A stretch of DNA of 64,000 bases, taken from positions 1,291,658-1,355,657 of the forward strand of contig NZ_ACJN02000001.1 of assembly GCF_000174435.1 (NCBI RefSeq), in the 5' to 3' direction. The notes under the pieces are model-generated. The model did no database searches. It was not told the DNA's origin and worked only from the letters and a program-made list of their open reading frames with translations. Shown one piece after another: positions 25,743 to 33,613 of this stretch. Source of the DNA: Desulfonatronospira thiodismutans ASO3-1. GTDB lineage: Bacteria > Desulfobacterota > Desulfovibrionia > Desulfovibrionales > Desulfonatronovibrionaceae. The position numbers and the translations under genes were made by a program. Position 1 is the stretch's first letter, and each line of letters starts with the position of its first letter.

Positions 25743-25758
25743 AGCATGAAAAATGCCA
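25743..25758 (-). promoter_or_regulatory. Sigma-54 (-24/-12) promoter for the RND operon
   Basis: On the minus strand TGGCATTTTTCATGCT matches the sigma-54 consensus TGGCAC-N5-TTGCW, with the invariant GG and GC exactly 10 nt apart. Transcription would start near 25732, about 70 nt before the small gene at 25662. Together with the upstream palindromic boxes and a divergent sigma-54 activator gene, it makes a consistent regulatory unit. Confidence 0.75.
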
Positions 25759-25810
25759 TAAAAAATATCCTTTAAAATCAGCAAGATTTGAATATAAAAA
25801 AGCATCAGCA

Positions 25811-25874
25811 GTCATATTTGACCAGAATGTTTTGTCATATTTGACTTTCCACCTGCATGCTGTCACATTTGACC
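25811..25874. promoter_or_regulatory. Three GTCA-N4-TGAC enhancer boxes
   Basis: GTCATATTTGAC at 25811 and 25834, and GTCACATTTGAC at 25862, are each inverted repeats (GTCA/TGAC with 4 nt between), all in the same orientation. They lie about 80-140 bp upstream of the predicted sigma-54 start site, the usual place for activator binding, and 106 bp or more before the divergent activator gene. Confidence 0.7.
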
Positions 25875-25979
25875 AGCAGCCAGGCTCGAAGCCGCCTGTC
25901 CTGTATCAATGAGCCGATGTCCACAGCGCTATTGTGCAGGCCTCTCATATTGAACATTTACAAAACCCGGGATCAACCC

Positions 25980-27521
25980 ATGGATCAAAACATTTTTTTC
26001 CGCGAAGCCACCATGCGCATATGCGGCAGCCTTGATCTGCAAAAAGCCATGCAGAACACCCTGGAATTTATCAGCAGCTACATTCCGGCAGACGCCCTGA
26101 ATATCGGTCTTATAGATCCGGAACCAGGAGTCGCCCGCAGCGTTGTGCATATTTCACCGGATGACTGGCCTGAAAGCAGGTCCACAGTATCCATGCCTCA
26201 AAACATTGTTTCTAAGTTCACCAGGGAATGGGAATCAAAGCCCGGCTTTAGAATCCTCAATGACATTTCCCTGGAAGAGCCGGCGGTGCAGGAACTTATC
26301 CGGGCCTTCTGGCCCGAGGATGTTTCCCTGCTGCGCACTGACCTGGCCCTGGAATCCAGGCGCATGGGCCTCCTTCTCCTGGTGGCTGAAGGCAAAAACA
26401 GATATACCAAAGAACATGCCCGCATCATGAGCAGCCTGAACAAGCCTTTTTCCGTGGCCCTGGCCAATGCCCTGCAATACGAAGAGGCTATCCAGCTTAA
26501 AAACATGCTTGAGGACTACAACCGGGACCTGCGAAGTGAGCTGAGCGGCCTGAGCGCAGACAACAGGATCGTGGGTGCAGAATTCGGCCTGAGGCAAGTC
26601 ATGCGCATGGTACGCCAGGTTGCCCCCCTGGAAAGCCCTGTGCTGCTGCAGGGCGAGACCGGGACAGGCAAGGAGATTTTTGCCAATGCCCTGCACGCGG
26701 CATCTCTCAGGTCGGACGGGCCATTTATAAAGGTAAACTGCGGCGGACTGCCGGAGTCCCTTGTAGACAGCGAGCTTTTCGGACATGAAAAAGGGGCGTT
26801 TACCGGTGCTATATCCAGAAACAGGGGCAGATTTGAGCGGGCGGACAAGGGGACCATTTTCCTGGATGAGATAGGTGAACTTCCCTTAAACATCCAGGCC
26901 AAGCTATTAAGAGTCCTGCAGCAAAACGAAATAGAACGTGTTGGAGGATCACGGACCATCCCGGTGGATGTCCGGATAATCAGCGCCACTCATCGCAACC
27001 TGGAACAGATGGTGCAACGGGGTGAGTTCAGGGAAGATCTCTGGTTCAGGCTGAATGTATTTCCCATAATGATTCCGCCCCTGCGGCAGCGTCCCCAGGA
27101 CCTGCCCGCCCTTCTGGATCATCTTGTATCCAGAAAATGCAGGGAGATGAAAATCACCAGGGAAATCCGCATACCTTCCGGGACAATGGACAGGCTGAAA
27201 AAGCGGGCCTGGCCGGGCAATGTCCGTGAACTGCAGAACCTGGTGGAACGCACACTGATTCAGGCCCATGCAGACAACCCGGACTCCGCAGTCCTGAACC
27301 TGGACCTTGCCGTCAGCGGGCAAAAAAGCATCGAGACAAACTTAGAAACCAGCGGCAACACACAGGTACTCACCTTTGAAGAGGCGGCTGCCCGCCATAT
27401 AAAAAAGGCCCTGGAAGTTGCCCGGGGCAAGATTACCGGCCCGGGCGGAGCAGCGGAAATTCTGGGCCTCAATCCCAGTACGTTGAGGGGCAAAATGCGC
27501 AAACTGAATATCAGTCCATGA
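25980..27521 (+). CDS. Sigma-54-dependent activator: GAF, AAA+, Fis-type HTH
   Basis: A 513-residue enhancer-binding protein. The N-terminal GAF domain (about 1-170, FREATMRICGSLDLQKAMQ) is the likely small-molecule sensor. The AAA+ domain has Walker A GETGTGKE, the sigma-54 contact loop GAFTGA, Walker B GTIFLDEIGELP and the R-finger region FREDLWFRLNVFPI. A Fis-type helix-turn-helix ends the protein (GGAAEILGLNPSTLRGKMRKLNI). I chose the ATG at 25980 because the family begins at this point; an open frame extends to 25857 through the enhancer region. It is divergent from the RND pump and probably controls it, through three GTCA-N4-TGAC boxes and the sigma-54 promoter. The inducing ligand is unknown. 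Confidence 0.9.
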   Translation: MDQNIFFREATMRICGSLDLQKAMQNTLEFISSYIPADALNIGLIDPEPGVARSVVHISPDDWPESRSTVSMPQNIVSKFTREWESKPGFRILNDISLEEPAVQELIRAFWPEDVSLLRTDLALESRRMGLLLLVAEGKNRYTKEHARIMSSLNKPFSVALANALQYEEAIQLKNMLEDYNRDLRSELSGLSADNRIVGAEFGLRQVMRMVRQVAPLESPVLLQGETGTGKEIFANALHAASLRSDGPFIKVNCGGLPESLVDSELFGHEKGAFTGAISRNRGRFERADKGTIFLDEIGELPLNIQAKLLRVLQQNEIERVGGSRTIPVDVRIISATHRNLEQMVQRGEFREDLWFRLNVFPIMIPPLRQRPQDLPALLDHLVSRKCREMKITREIRIPSGTMDRLKKRAWPGNVRELQNLVERTLIQAHADNPDSAVLNLDLAVSGQKSIETNLETSGNTQVLTFEEAAARHIKKALEVARGKITGPGGAAEILGLNPSTLRGKMRKLNISP

Positions 27522-27773
27522 TCCCGGCACCTGCTCCAGGGCTCCGGGGACCAGCCCGGCAGGCCACCTGCCCCGGGTCGATACATCTGCAGCCTTGTCA
27601 TGGAAAACAAAATGAACCACAGAAAAAGCTTGCGTATTCACGGCCAAACATGCCTATACCAAAAACAGGCCTGACCGGCTCTTCTTCAAAGGGTCAGTGC
27701 CCTGACATGGCCAATAAAATAATACAGAAAGGAAAACGGTCCAAACCCTTATCCTGCCGGGACCAGGTGACTA

Positions 27774-28898
27774 ATGGGACTTAAGAATTCATTGCAGCGG
27801 GTTTATATCTGCAGCGCAGCCTATGATGACCGCCTGGATGAAGTGGTGGAAAAAATCCTGGAGGTCTTTCCCCGGGAAAGAAAAGACAGGCTTATACTGG
27901 TCAAACCCAATATCCTGGGGCCCCACGCACCGGAAAAAGCTGTCACCACCCATCCCATGCTGGTAAAAAGCGTGGTCCGGGTCCTTGAGAAAAAAGGAGC
28001 CCGGGTTATTGTCGGCGACAATCCCGGCATGGGGGGATACGGCAAGGCTTTGCACTCGGCCCGCAAATGCGGCGTGCTTGAATGCGCCGGCCAATGTTTT
28101 GTCAACCTGGGACACAATCCGGTTCGAAAAGATATCCATTCAAAATATTTCAGTCAGGCCACCATATCCAGGGAAGTCCTGGAAGCAGACGAGGTCATTA
28201 ACCTGCCCAAACTCAAGACCCATTCTTTGACAGTACTCACCGGGGCGGTAAAAAACACATTCGGCTACGTTGTGGGGGCAGACAAAATGTACCTGCATGC
28301 AAGCTGTCCTTCAGCAGCAGATTTTGCCCGGGGCCTTCTGGACATTTACCAGGTACGCCCACCGGAACTGAACATCATGGATGCAGTGCTGGCCATGCAG
28401 GGCAACGGGCCTTCCAACGGCACCCCGGTTTATCTGAACCGGATTCTGGCCTCGGACAATGCTGTCAGCCTGGATGCAGCTGCGACTCACATGCTGGGCA
28501 TCAGACCTTCCCAGGTGCCGCACCTGGATTTTGCAGGCAAAATGGGACTTGGAGAAACAGACCCGGAAAAAATGAATATAAAAGGGTCCCTGGAAAAAAT
28601 CCCTGGCTTTAAGTTTCCCGGGACGTTTATCCCCGGAATAACAGGGCTCGTGTTGAATCGCTACCTTTCCAGGTGGGCCAACTGCCTGCCTGAAGTAGTC
28701 AGCTCCAGGTGCATCTCCTGCGGGATCTGTGCCGGGCACTGTCCAGTGGGCGCAATGAGCATGTCTTCCAGCGGACCGGTGCTGGACAGGGACAAATGCA
28801 TCAACTGCTACTGCTGTCAGGAAATGTGCCCTGAAGACGCCATCAGGCTTTCAGGCAGGTTTTTGCGTTTGCTTGGAAGAGGCTCTCGCCGGGAGTGA
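27774..28898 (+). CDS. DUF362 domain protein with two 4Fe-4S clusters
   Basis: The 374-residue product has an N-terminal DUF362 domain (about 1-300: VKPNILGPHAPEKAVTTHP, GDNPGMGG, NLPKLKTHSLTVLTGAVKN). The ferredoxin tail has two CxxCxxCxxxCP motifs (CISCGICAGHCP and CINCYCCQEMCP). The domain is widespread in anaerobes; its substrate is not established, but the clusters point to electron transfer in the cytoplasm. It lies 252 nt after the sigma-54 activator on the same strand, and no sigma-54 promoter was found in that gap, so co-regulation is unproven. Confidence 0.85.
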   Translation: MGLKNSLQRVYICSAAYDDRLDEVVEKILEVFPRERKDRLILVKPNILGPHAPEKAVTTHPMLVKSVVRVLEKKGARVIVGDNPGMGGYGKALHSARKCGVLECAGQCFVNLGHNPVRKDIHSKYFSQATISREVLEADEVINLPKLKTHSLTVLTGAVKNTFGYVVGADKMYLHASCPSAADFARGLLDIYQVRPPELNIMDAVLAMQGNGPSNGTPVYLNRILASDNAVSLDAAATHMLGIRPSQVPHLDFAGKMGLGETDPEKMNIKGSLEKIPGFKFPGTFIPGITGLVLNRYLSRWANCLPEVVSSRCISCGICAGHCPVGAMSMSSSGPVLDRDKCINCYCCQEMCPEDAIRLSGRFLRLLGRGSRRE

Positions 28899-29032
28899 AA
28901 CGCAATTAGAACGAATCACCCCCGGCCTTAAGAAGTATGGGAGTATGGGCGTATGGGAGTATGGAAGTATGGGAGTAAAGGAGTCAAAATATCCTTACGC
29001 CCATACTCCCATACACCCATACTTTCTTCCTA
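28899..29032. repeat. GGGAGTAT tandem fold-back
   Basis: From 28934, GTATGGGAGTATGGGCGTAT-type units repeat about six times. After a short spacer their inverted form (CCTTACGCCCATACTCCCATACACCCATACTTTCTT) follows, ending at about 29029. The long hairpin has slipped, repetitive arms. It could act as a terminator for the DUF362 gene. Confidence 0.65.
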
Positions 29033-29346
29033 AGGCGGGCCATGCCCGCAACCCAATAAATAAAAGAGTTTTTTGACAGGATTAACAGGATTAAGAGATT
29101 GATTAAGAGAAAAACATTTTTGTCCTGGCCGGAAGCCAGGCCAAAAGGTAATCACTCCAGCACTCACTTTTTTCCGGCACTCATGAAGAAGAAAGTGAGT
29201 GCTGGATGGTAAATTCAGTCAGCGGCATCAGGCCGGTGGCTGATTATCCTATCCATCCTGTTAATCCTGTCTAAGTTTCTTGTTTTTTATGACCCCGGTG
29301 AAATGAAGGAAATTTCACGGGGCAGGCAAGGTTTCAGGAGTAAGTC
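29033..29346 (+). repeat. ~330-bp four-copy element, copy A
   Basis: It runs from GCGGGC..GCCCGCAACCCAATAAA through GACAGGATTAACAGGATTAA, then CTGGCCGGAAGCCAGG, a CCAGCACTCACTTTT/AAAGTGAGTGCTGG hairpin and CCTGTTAATCCTGTC to CAGGAGTAAGTC. Copies lie at 36444-36776 (same strand), 43700-44081 and 49376-49729 (inverted). Copy A has the hairpin GGTGAAATGAAGGAAATTTC where other copies carry the TCCGAAGGACAGC loop hairpin. Confidence 0.75.
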
Positions 29347-29598
29347 ACTAAAAGGACACAAGCTCGGAAGCTGCTAACCTTTGTAACTGTTCACCATGAT
29401 AATTGGTTTTATCGGGGTCGGGGTCGGTATCGGGGTCGGTATCGAAGCTGTTGGAGAACGCCCCACGCAACTTTGTTTTTCGGTTTTCTATCGAACCTCT
29501 CCGAGCTGTAGGCTCTCCGAGCCGGAAAGCCGATACCGATACCGACCCCGACACCGATGGCCAGAACAAGAGTACACACAAAATGTGCTGAACAGCTA
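29347..29598. repeat. CGGGGTCGGTAT tandem fold-back
   Basis: At 29412-29447 CGGGGTCGGGGTCGGTAT-like hexamer units repeat. At 29530-29560 the inverted set CCGATACCGATACCGACCCC follows, forming a hairpin around about 80 nt. After it comes CCAGAACAAGAGTACACACA, which also follows the related right arm at 47235-47310. The open frames through it are products of the repeat, not genes. Confidence 0.65.
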
Positions 29599-31029
29599 CT
29601 AACCTTTTTTCTTTTCCATGGCCTTTTTCAGTTCCAGTCCCAGGGAGCCAAGACCGTTATCCCGGGCAGGGGCATAGGACTGCCATTCTTCGGACTGCAC
29701 TGAATCAGCCGGCTGCAGGGATATGCGCCGGTTTGCCTCGTCCACTGATTCTACAGCCACATTCACCCTGTCTCCCGGTTTTTTATTTGTCAGGGACGAA
29801 TCCTGGTTCTGATGAAGGATGGAGCGGGGTACAAGACCCACTACCCCTGGTTCCAGGGCCACCAGCATGCCGAAATCCTCCTGCTTTTCCATCTTTCCTT
29901 CAACCAGGGTGCCTTTTTCGTAGCGGGTGGAGACTCCTTCCCATGGATCTCCCTGAGCGTCGCGCATACTCAAGGATATCCGTCTTTCAAGGGAGTCTAT
30001 CCCTTTGACCTTTACCCGGACTTTCTGTCCGGGCTGCACCTCTTCCTCTGGCTTGCTGACTCTTTTCAGGTAGCTCATTTCGCTCACATGAACCAGGCCT
30101 TCAAGACCTGGAGAGATTTCAACAAAAGCCCCAAAGGGTGCGACTCTGGTCACCACACCCTCGACCACGCTTCCGGGCTCAAAATTTTCAGTGATGCTCT
30201 CCCATGGATCTGCCTGAGCCTGCTTCATGGACAGGCCGATTCGAACCTGGCCCTTGTCCTTTTCTTCTATACCCAAAAGATGCACTGATACTGTATCACC
30301 CACTGAAACAATCTCCTCTGGAGCAAGACTTCTGGACCAGCTCATCTCGCTTATATGCACCAGGCCCTCAAGACCCGGGGCAACCTCTACAAATACTCCG
30401 TAAGGTTCAACCCTGGTCACTGTGCCCTGGAGAACATCCCCGGGCTTATAGTTCCTGGAAAATTCGTGCAGGGACTCAGCCTGTTCTTTGTCCTTTAATG
30501 CCCTTCTGGACACGACAATATTCCGGCCATTGGCCTCCACCCTGCTCACGAGAAAGGTCATGCTCTCCCCCACCAGGCTCTGGGAGTCCTCAACCATGCG
30601 ATTGTCCATCTGGCTCATGGGACAGAAGGCGAGGTGATTGCCCATGACCTGAACCCTGAAACCGCCTTTGCAGGTCTCCTTGACTTTGCCCTGTACCGGT
30701 ATCTCCTGCTCCATGGCCTGCATAAGCTGCTGCACGCCACCATGAGCGCCGAAAGAAGAGGCCAGCCTGATTTCGCCCTGATGCCTGGAAACCACGAACA
30801 GCTCTACTGAATCCCCTTCTTCAAGGGCAAGGTTGCCCTCACTGTCCAGAAGATCCTCCCTGTCTGCAACACCGTCGGTCTTGGTGCCGGTATCAACATA
30901 TACATGATCCTTGCCGATGCTGATTATCTTTCCCCTGACCCTGTCTCCAGGCTCAAGCTCCGGGCCGGACTCCATTTCCGACTCAGCCAGCATGCGGGCA
31001 AAACTCTGTTCCTCGTCTCTTTCTTCCAT
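29599..31029 (-). CDS. S1 RNA-binding protein with five S1 domains (ribosomal S1-like)
   Basis: The 476-residue product carries five S1 domains (about 28-95, 105-180, 188-275, 277-360 and 362-430), each with a V(x)G-V..(Y/F)G.FV-type core; domains 3 and 4 are the most canonical (GLEGLVHISEMSW, GLEGLVHVSEMSY). It probably binds mRNA or the ribosome, as ribosomal protein S1 does, though true S1 usually has six domains and this may be a paralogue. The ATG at 31029 has AGGAG about 10 nt upstream, whereas the ATG at 31038 lies too close to the same site. It stands alone between repeat-rich gaps. Confidence 0.85.
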   Translation of the reverse strand: MEERDEEQSFARMLAESEMESGPELEPGDRVRGKIISIGKDHVYVDTGTKTDGVADREDLLDSEGNLALEEGDSVELFVVSRHQGEIRLASSFGAHGGVQQLMQAMEQEIPVQGKVKETCKGGFRVQVMGNHLAFCPMSQMDNRMVEDSQSLVGESMTFLVSRVEANGRNIVVSRRALKDKEQAESLHEFSRNYKPGDVLQGTVTRVEPYGVFVEVAPGLEGLVHISEMSWSRSLAPEEIVSVGDTVSVHLLGIEEKDKGQVRIGLSMKQAQADPWESITENFEPGSVVEGVVTRVAPFGAFVEISPGLEGLVHVSEMSYLKRVSKPEEEVQPGQKVRVKVKGIDSLERRISLSMRDAQGDPWEGVSTRYEKGTLVEGKMEKQEDFGMLVALEPGVVGLVPRSILHQNQDSSLTNKKPGDRVNVAVESVDEANRRISLQPADSVQSEEWQSYAPARDNGLGSLGLELKKAMEKKKG

Positions 31030-31038
31030 GACAGTCAT

Positions 31039-31566
31039 TCTCCTGATGGGTATAGTTTAAATTCATAAACGGATGTAACTGTTAACCATCTGATACAATT
31101 GGTCAATCCAAGCGAACCGCTGATATACAGGGTCCGGGGGCTTTGCAAACTGGGTCCCGCACTTACTTTTTCTACGTCTGCCCAGTTTTCAAATCAATAT
31201 TTGCCAAAAAGTAAGTGCGGGATCTGAACGACGTAGGAAGCGTTGATCAAAACCGTAAAACACCGAACTTGATTCAAAGCAGGCTAAAGGAAATATCCTG
31301 GTTATTATATCCGTGTATAGGTTTTGATTTACGCTTCCTTGGTGCTCGCCCTGTTAAACACCGCATAGCGGTCCTGCTTCGCAGGGTTTAACAGGGTGAA
31401 GTTTTTACGTCCTGTTTGCAAAGTCCCCGGACCCTGGTGCATAGTTACAAACGGATGAACAAGCAACCGCGTTGCTAAAATAATCCCTGCACAAAATCAA
31501 CAGGCAGTTTGCCTGACAACCACTTCAGCAGCCGCGTCCATAAAAACAATCCGTGGCATCCCCGGC
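31039..31566. repeat. Gap holding a nested ~310-bp fold-back element
   Basis: The outer ends CAGGGTCCGGGGGCTTTGC (31128-31150) and GCAAAGTCCCCGGACCCTG (31414-31436) are inverted over about 22 bp. Nested inside are CCCGCACTTACTTTTT / AAAAAGTAAGTGCGGG, GGAAGCGTTGATCAAAACC / GGTTTTGATTTACGCTTCC, and CCCTGTTAAAC / GTTTAACAGGG. No coding frame is seen. The last 130 bp before the permease gene show nothing recognisable. Confidence 0.7.
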
Positions 31567-32628
31567 TTATCTGCGACGGAAAATGCCCCCTTTCGACTTA
31601 AAGACCGTAACAGCCGTCAAAAGCACCAGAACCACCAGGCCGGTCCATTCCAGCCAGACTGGAAGAAGATCCCTGGCTGCCCCTTTCTGGACTGCCATAT
31701 CTATCCCGGCCAGAACGACAAGATGGTCCATGCCCAGGCCAAGCAAGACAGTGGTCAGCACAATTCCGGCAACATAACAGGCCAGAACCCGGCTGCCCAT
31801 CTCCCGGCGGAGCACCCCCAGGGTGGACAGACTGGTGATGGGTACGGCCAGCAAAAAGACCAGTACCGTCCCAGGGGAGACTCCGGCCATGAGCATGCCG
31901 GCGCTGATGGGAGTCGCCGCCGCCGCGCAGATATACATGGGCATCCCGGCCACGGCCATGACAAGCATGGCCCACACACCACTGCCGTAATCAGCCAGAG
32001 CCTGAGGAGGAACAAAGGTAATGAGCATACCGGCAATGACCAGGCCAAGGAGAATCCAGGCGATTATATCCCGGAACAGATCATAAAAGACATAGCGCAT
32101 CCCGGCTTTTATGCCCACGGCCAGAGGCTCACTGGGGATTATGGTAGAACCTCCGGCACACCCGGTCCCGGTTGAACTGCAGGAGCAACCGTCCTCCCCT
32201 GCCTCCGCCGGAGCAGACTCAATAGAACATGGGGGCCTGACAAGTGATACCAGCAACCCGGTGACAACGCCTGTAACAACCGCCCCCAGAGCCCTGGCCA
32301 GGGTCATTACAGGACCCAGCAGGGCATAGGTAATGGCCAGGGAATCAGCCCCGACACCCGGGGTGCTGATCAAAAAGGCAGTGGTGGGGCCGCGCCCCGC
32401 CCCGCCGCGGTACATGGCAAGGGCCGTGGGGATAGCTCCGCAGGAACAAAGAGGCAATGGTGCTCCCATCAACGCCGCCCTGGCAACAGCACCTGGACCG
32501 CTTCCCCCCACCCAGCGCTGCAGGGTGCTCTCCGGAATCAGGGCCTTGATCAGGCCGGCGGTAAAAAGGCCCAGCAGAAGCCATGGAGCAGCAGCAAGTG
32601 AGATGGAGAGAATGTTTTGAAGAATCAT
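31567..32628 (-). CDS. Predicted permease, SO_0444-type Cu/Zn efflux transporter
   Basis: The 353-residue protein has 8-10 hydrophobic segments and the signature GAPLPLCSCGAIPTALAMY near residues 54-72, characteristic of the DUF318/SO_0444 permease group linked to heavy-metal export. A Cys-rich cytoplasmic loop at about 146-160 (CSCSSTGTGCAGG) could bind metal. It lies 31 nt beyond the recR stop on the same strand and may be at the tail of the dnaX-ybaB-recR operon. Metal specificity cannot be read from the sequence. Confidence 0.8.
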   Translation of the reverse strand: MILQNILSISLAAAPWLLLGLFTAGLIKALIPESTLQRWVGGSGPGAVARAALMGAPLPLCSCGAIPTALAMYRGGAGRGPTTAFLISTPGVGADSLAITYALLGPVMTLARALGAVVTGVVTGLLVSLVRPPCSIESAPAEAGEDGCSCSSTGTGCAGGSTIIPSEPLAVGIKAGMRYVFYDLFRDIIAWILLGLVIAGMLITFVPPQALADYGSGVWAMLVMAVAGMPMYICAAAATPISAGMLMAGVSPGTVLVFLLAVPITSLSTLGVLRREMGSRVLACYVAGIVLTTVLLGLGMDHLVVLAGIDMAVQKGAARDLLPVWLEWTGLVVLVLLTAVTVFKSKGGIFRRR

Positions 32629-32659
32629 TAAGAAGAAAATGAGGTCAGGGTACCCCGCC

Positions 32660-33265
32660 TTAGATATTCTGCCTGAAGCGCATGGACTGCTTCAGGGTCT
32701 CCTTGTCCATGAACTTTAGATCCGACCCCAGGGGTATCCCCTGGGCCAGACGGGTGACCCGTACATGTGGATATTCCTTTTCCACCATGTTTTTGATATA
32801 AGATCCGGTGGTTTCAGCTTCAAGAGTGGTACCCAGGGCCAGGATAATTTCACTGGTCTGTCCACTTTGCAGATTCTCACGCAGCTTGTCCAGCTCTAAG
32901 GAATCGGGACGCACCCCGTCCAGGGGAGACAAAAGCCCCCCCAGCACCAGGTAGCGCCCCTTGAAAAACCCCGATTCTTCCATGACCAGCAGGCTGTCCC
33001 ATTCGGATACCAGGCAGAGCTTGTCCTGCTCCCGCATGGCATCGGAGCATATGGAGCACGGATCTGTATCCGCCAGGGCCGCACACTGGGAACAGATACA
33101 TAATTGATCCCGGAGATCAGTTATGCTCTGCCCCAGCCCCCTGGTCTTGTCTTCCGGCCATTTAAGAAGGGTCATGGCCATGCGCAGCGCACTCTTGGGA
33201 CCTATTCCCGGCAGGTCTGAAAGACGGTCCACAAGAAGCTGCATTGATCTGGGCAACTTTTGCAC
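32660..33265 (-). CDS. recR: Recombination mediator protein RecR
   Basis: The 201-residue product matches RecR in length and layout: an HhH motif (LSDLPGIGPKSALRMAMTLL), a four-Cys zinc site (CSQCAALADTDPCSIC) and a Toprim domain (CLVSEWDSLLVMEE, YLVLGGLLSPLDGV). RecR acts with RecO/RecF to load RecA at gaps. It starts at GTG, with AAGGA 7 nt upstream, and is the third gene of the classic dnaX-ybaB-recR cluster. Confidence 0.95.
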   Translation of the reverse strand: MQKLPRSMQLLVDRLSDLPGIGPKSALRMAMTLLKWPEDKTRGLGQSITDLRDQLCICSQCAALADTDPCSICSDAMREQDKLCLVSEWDSLLVMEESGFFKGRYLVLGGLLSPLDGVRPDSLELDKLRENLQSGQTSEIILALGTTLEAETTGSYIKNMVEKEYPHVRVTRLAQGIPLGSDLKFMDKETLKQSMRFRQNI

Positions 33266-33296
33266 AGTGTTTTCCTTGTCGGCTTGATGAGTGGAC

Positions 33297-33599
33297 TTAG
33301 AACAGTCCCGGAATCTTCATGCCCCCGGTAAGCTGGGACATTTCACCCTGGACCATCTCCCGGGCTCTTTTCAGGGCGTCGTTGGTTGCGGCCAGGATAA
33401 GATCCTGCAGCATTTCCACGTCCTCGGGATCCACCACGTCTTTTTCAATCCGTACTTCCAGGACTTCCTGTCCCCCATTCACCTTTACCGTGACCATGCC
33501 TCCGCCGGCGGATGCCTCCACCTCCCGGGCATTCAGCTCTTCCTGCATCTTGGCCATTTTCTTCTGCATCATCTGGGCCTGTTTTACCAAATCCTGCAT
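33297..33599 (-). CDS. ybaB: YbaB/EbfC family nucleoid-associated protein
   Basis: A 100-residue basic/acidic protein. Its N-terminal helix is [22 protein letters not shown], followed by [21 protein letters not shown] and a C-terminal helix, as in YbaB/EbfC dimers that bind DNA without strong sequence preference. It sits between dnaX (14 nt upstream) and recR (31 nt downstream), the conserved order in bacteria. AAGGAG precedes the start by about 10 nt. Confidence 0.93.
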   Translation of the reverse strand: MQDLVKQAQMMQKKMAKMQEELNAREVEASAGGGMVTVKVNGGQEVLEVRIEKDVVDPEDVEMLQDLILAATNDALKRAREMVQGEMSQLTGGMKIPGLF

Positions 33600-33613
33600 G
33601 TTTTGTTTTCTCC

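Noticed and set aside
25857-25979. Longer N-terminus for the sigma-54 activator
   Set aside because: The extension passes through the third enhancer box and has no ribosome site; the family begins at the ATG at 25980.
27522-27773. Sigma-54 promoter in front of the DUF362 gene
   Set aside because: I looked for GG-N10-GC and found no convincing match, so co-regulation by the upstream activator is not claimed.
29396-29602. Possible CRISPR array in the CGGGGTCGGTAT region
   Set aside because: The units are short, contiguous hexamer-like repeats with no unique spacers, and no cas genes are nearby.
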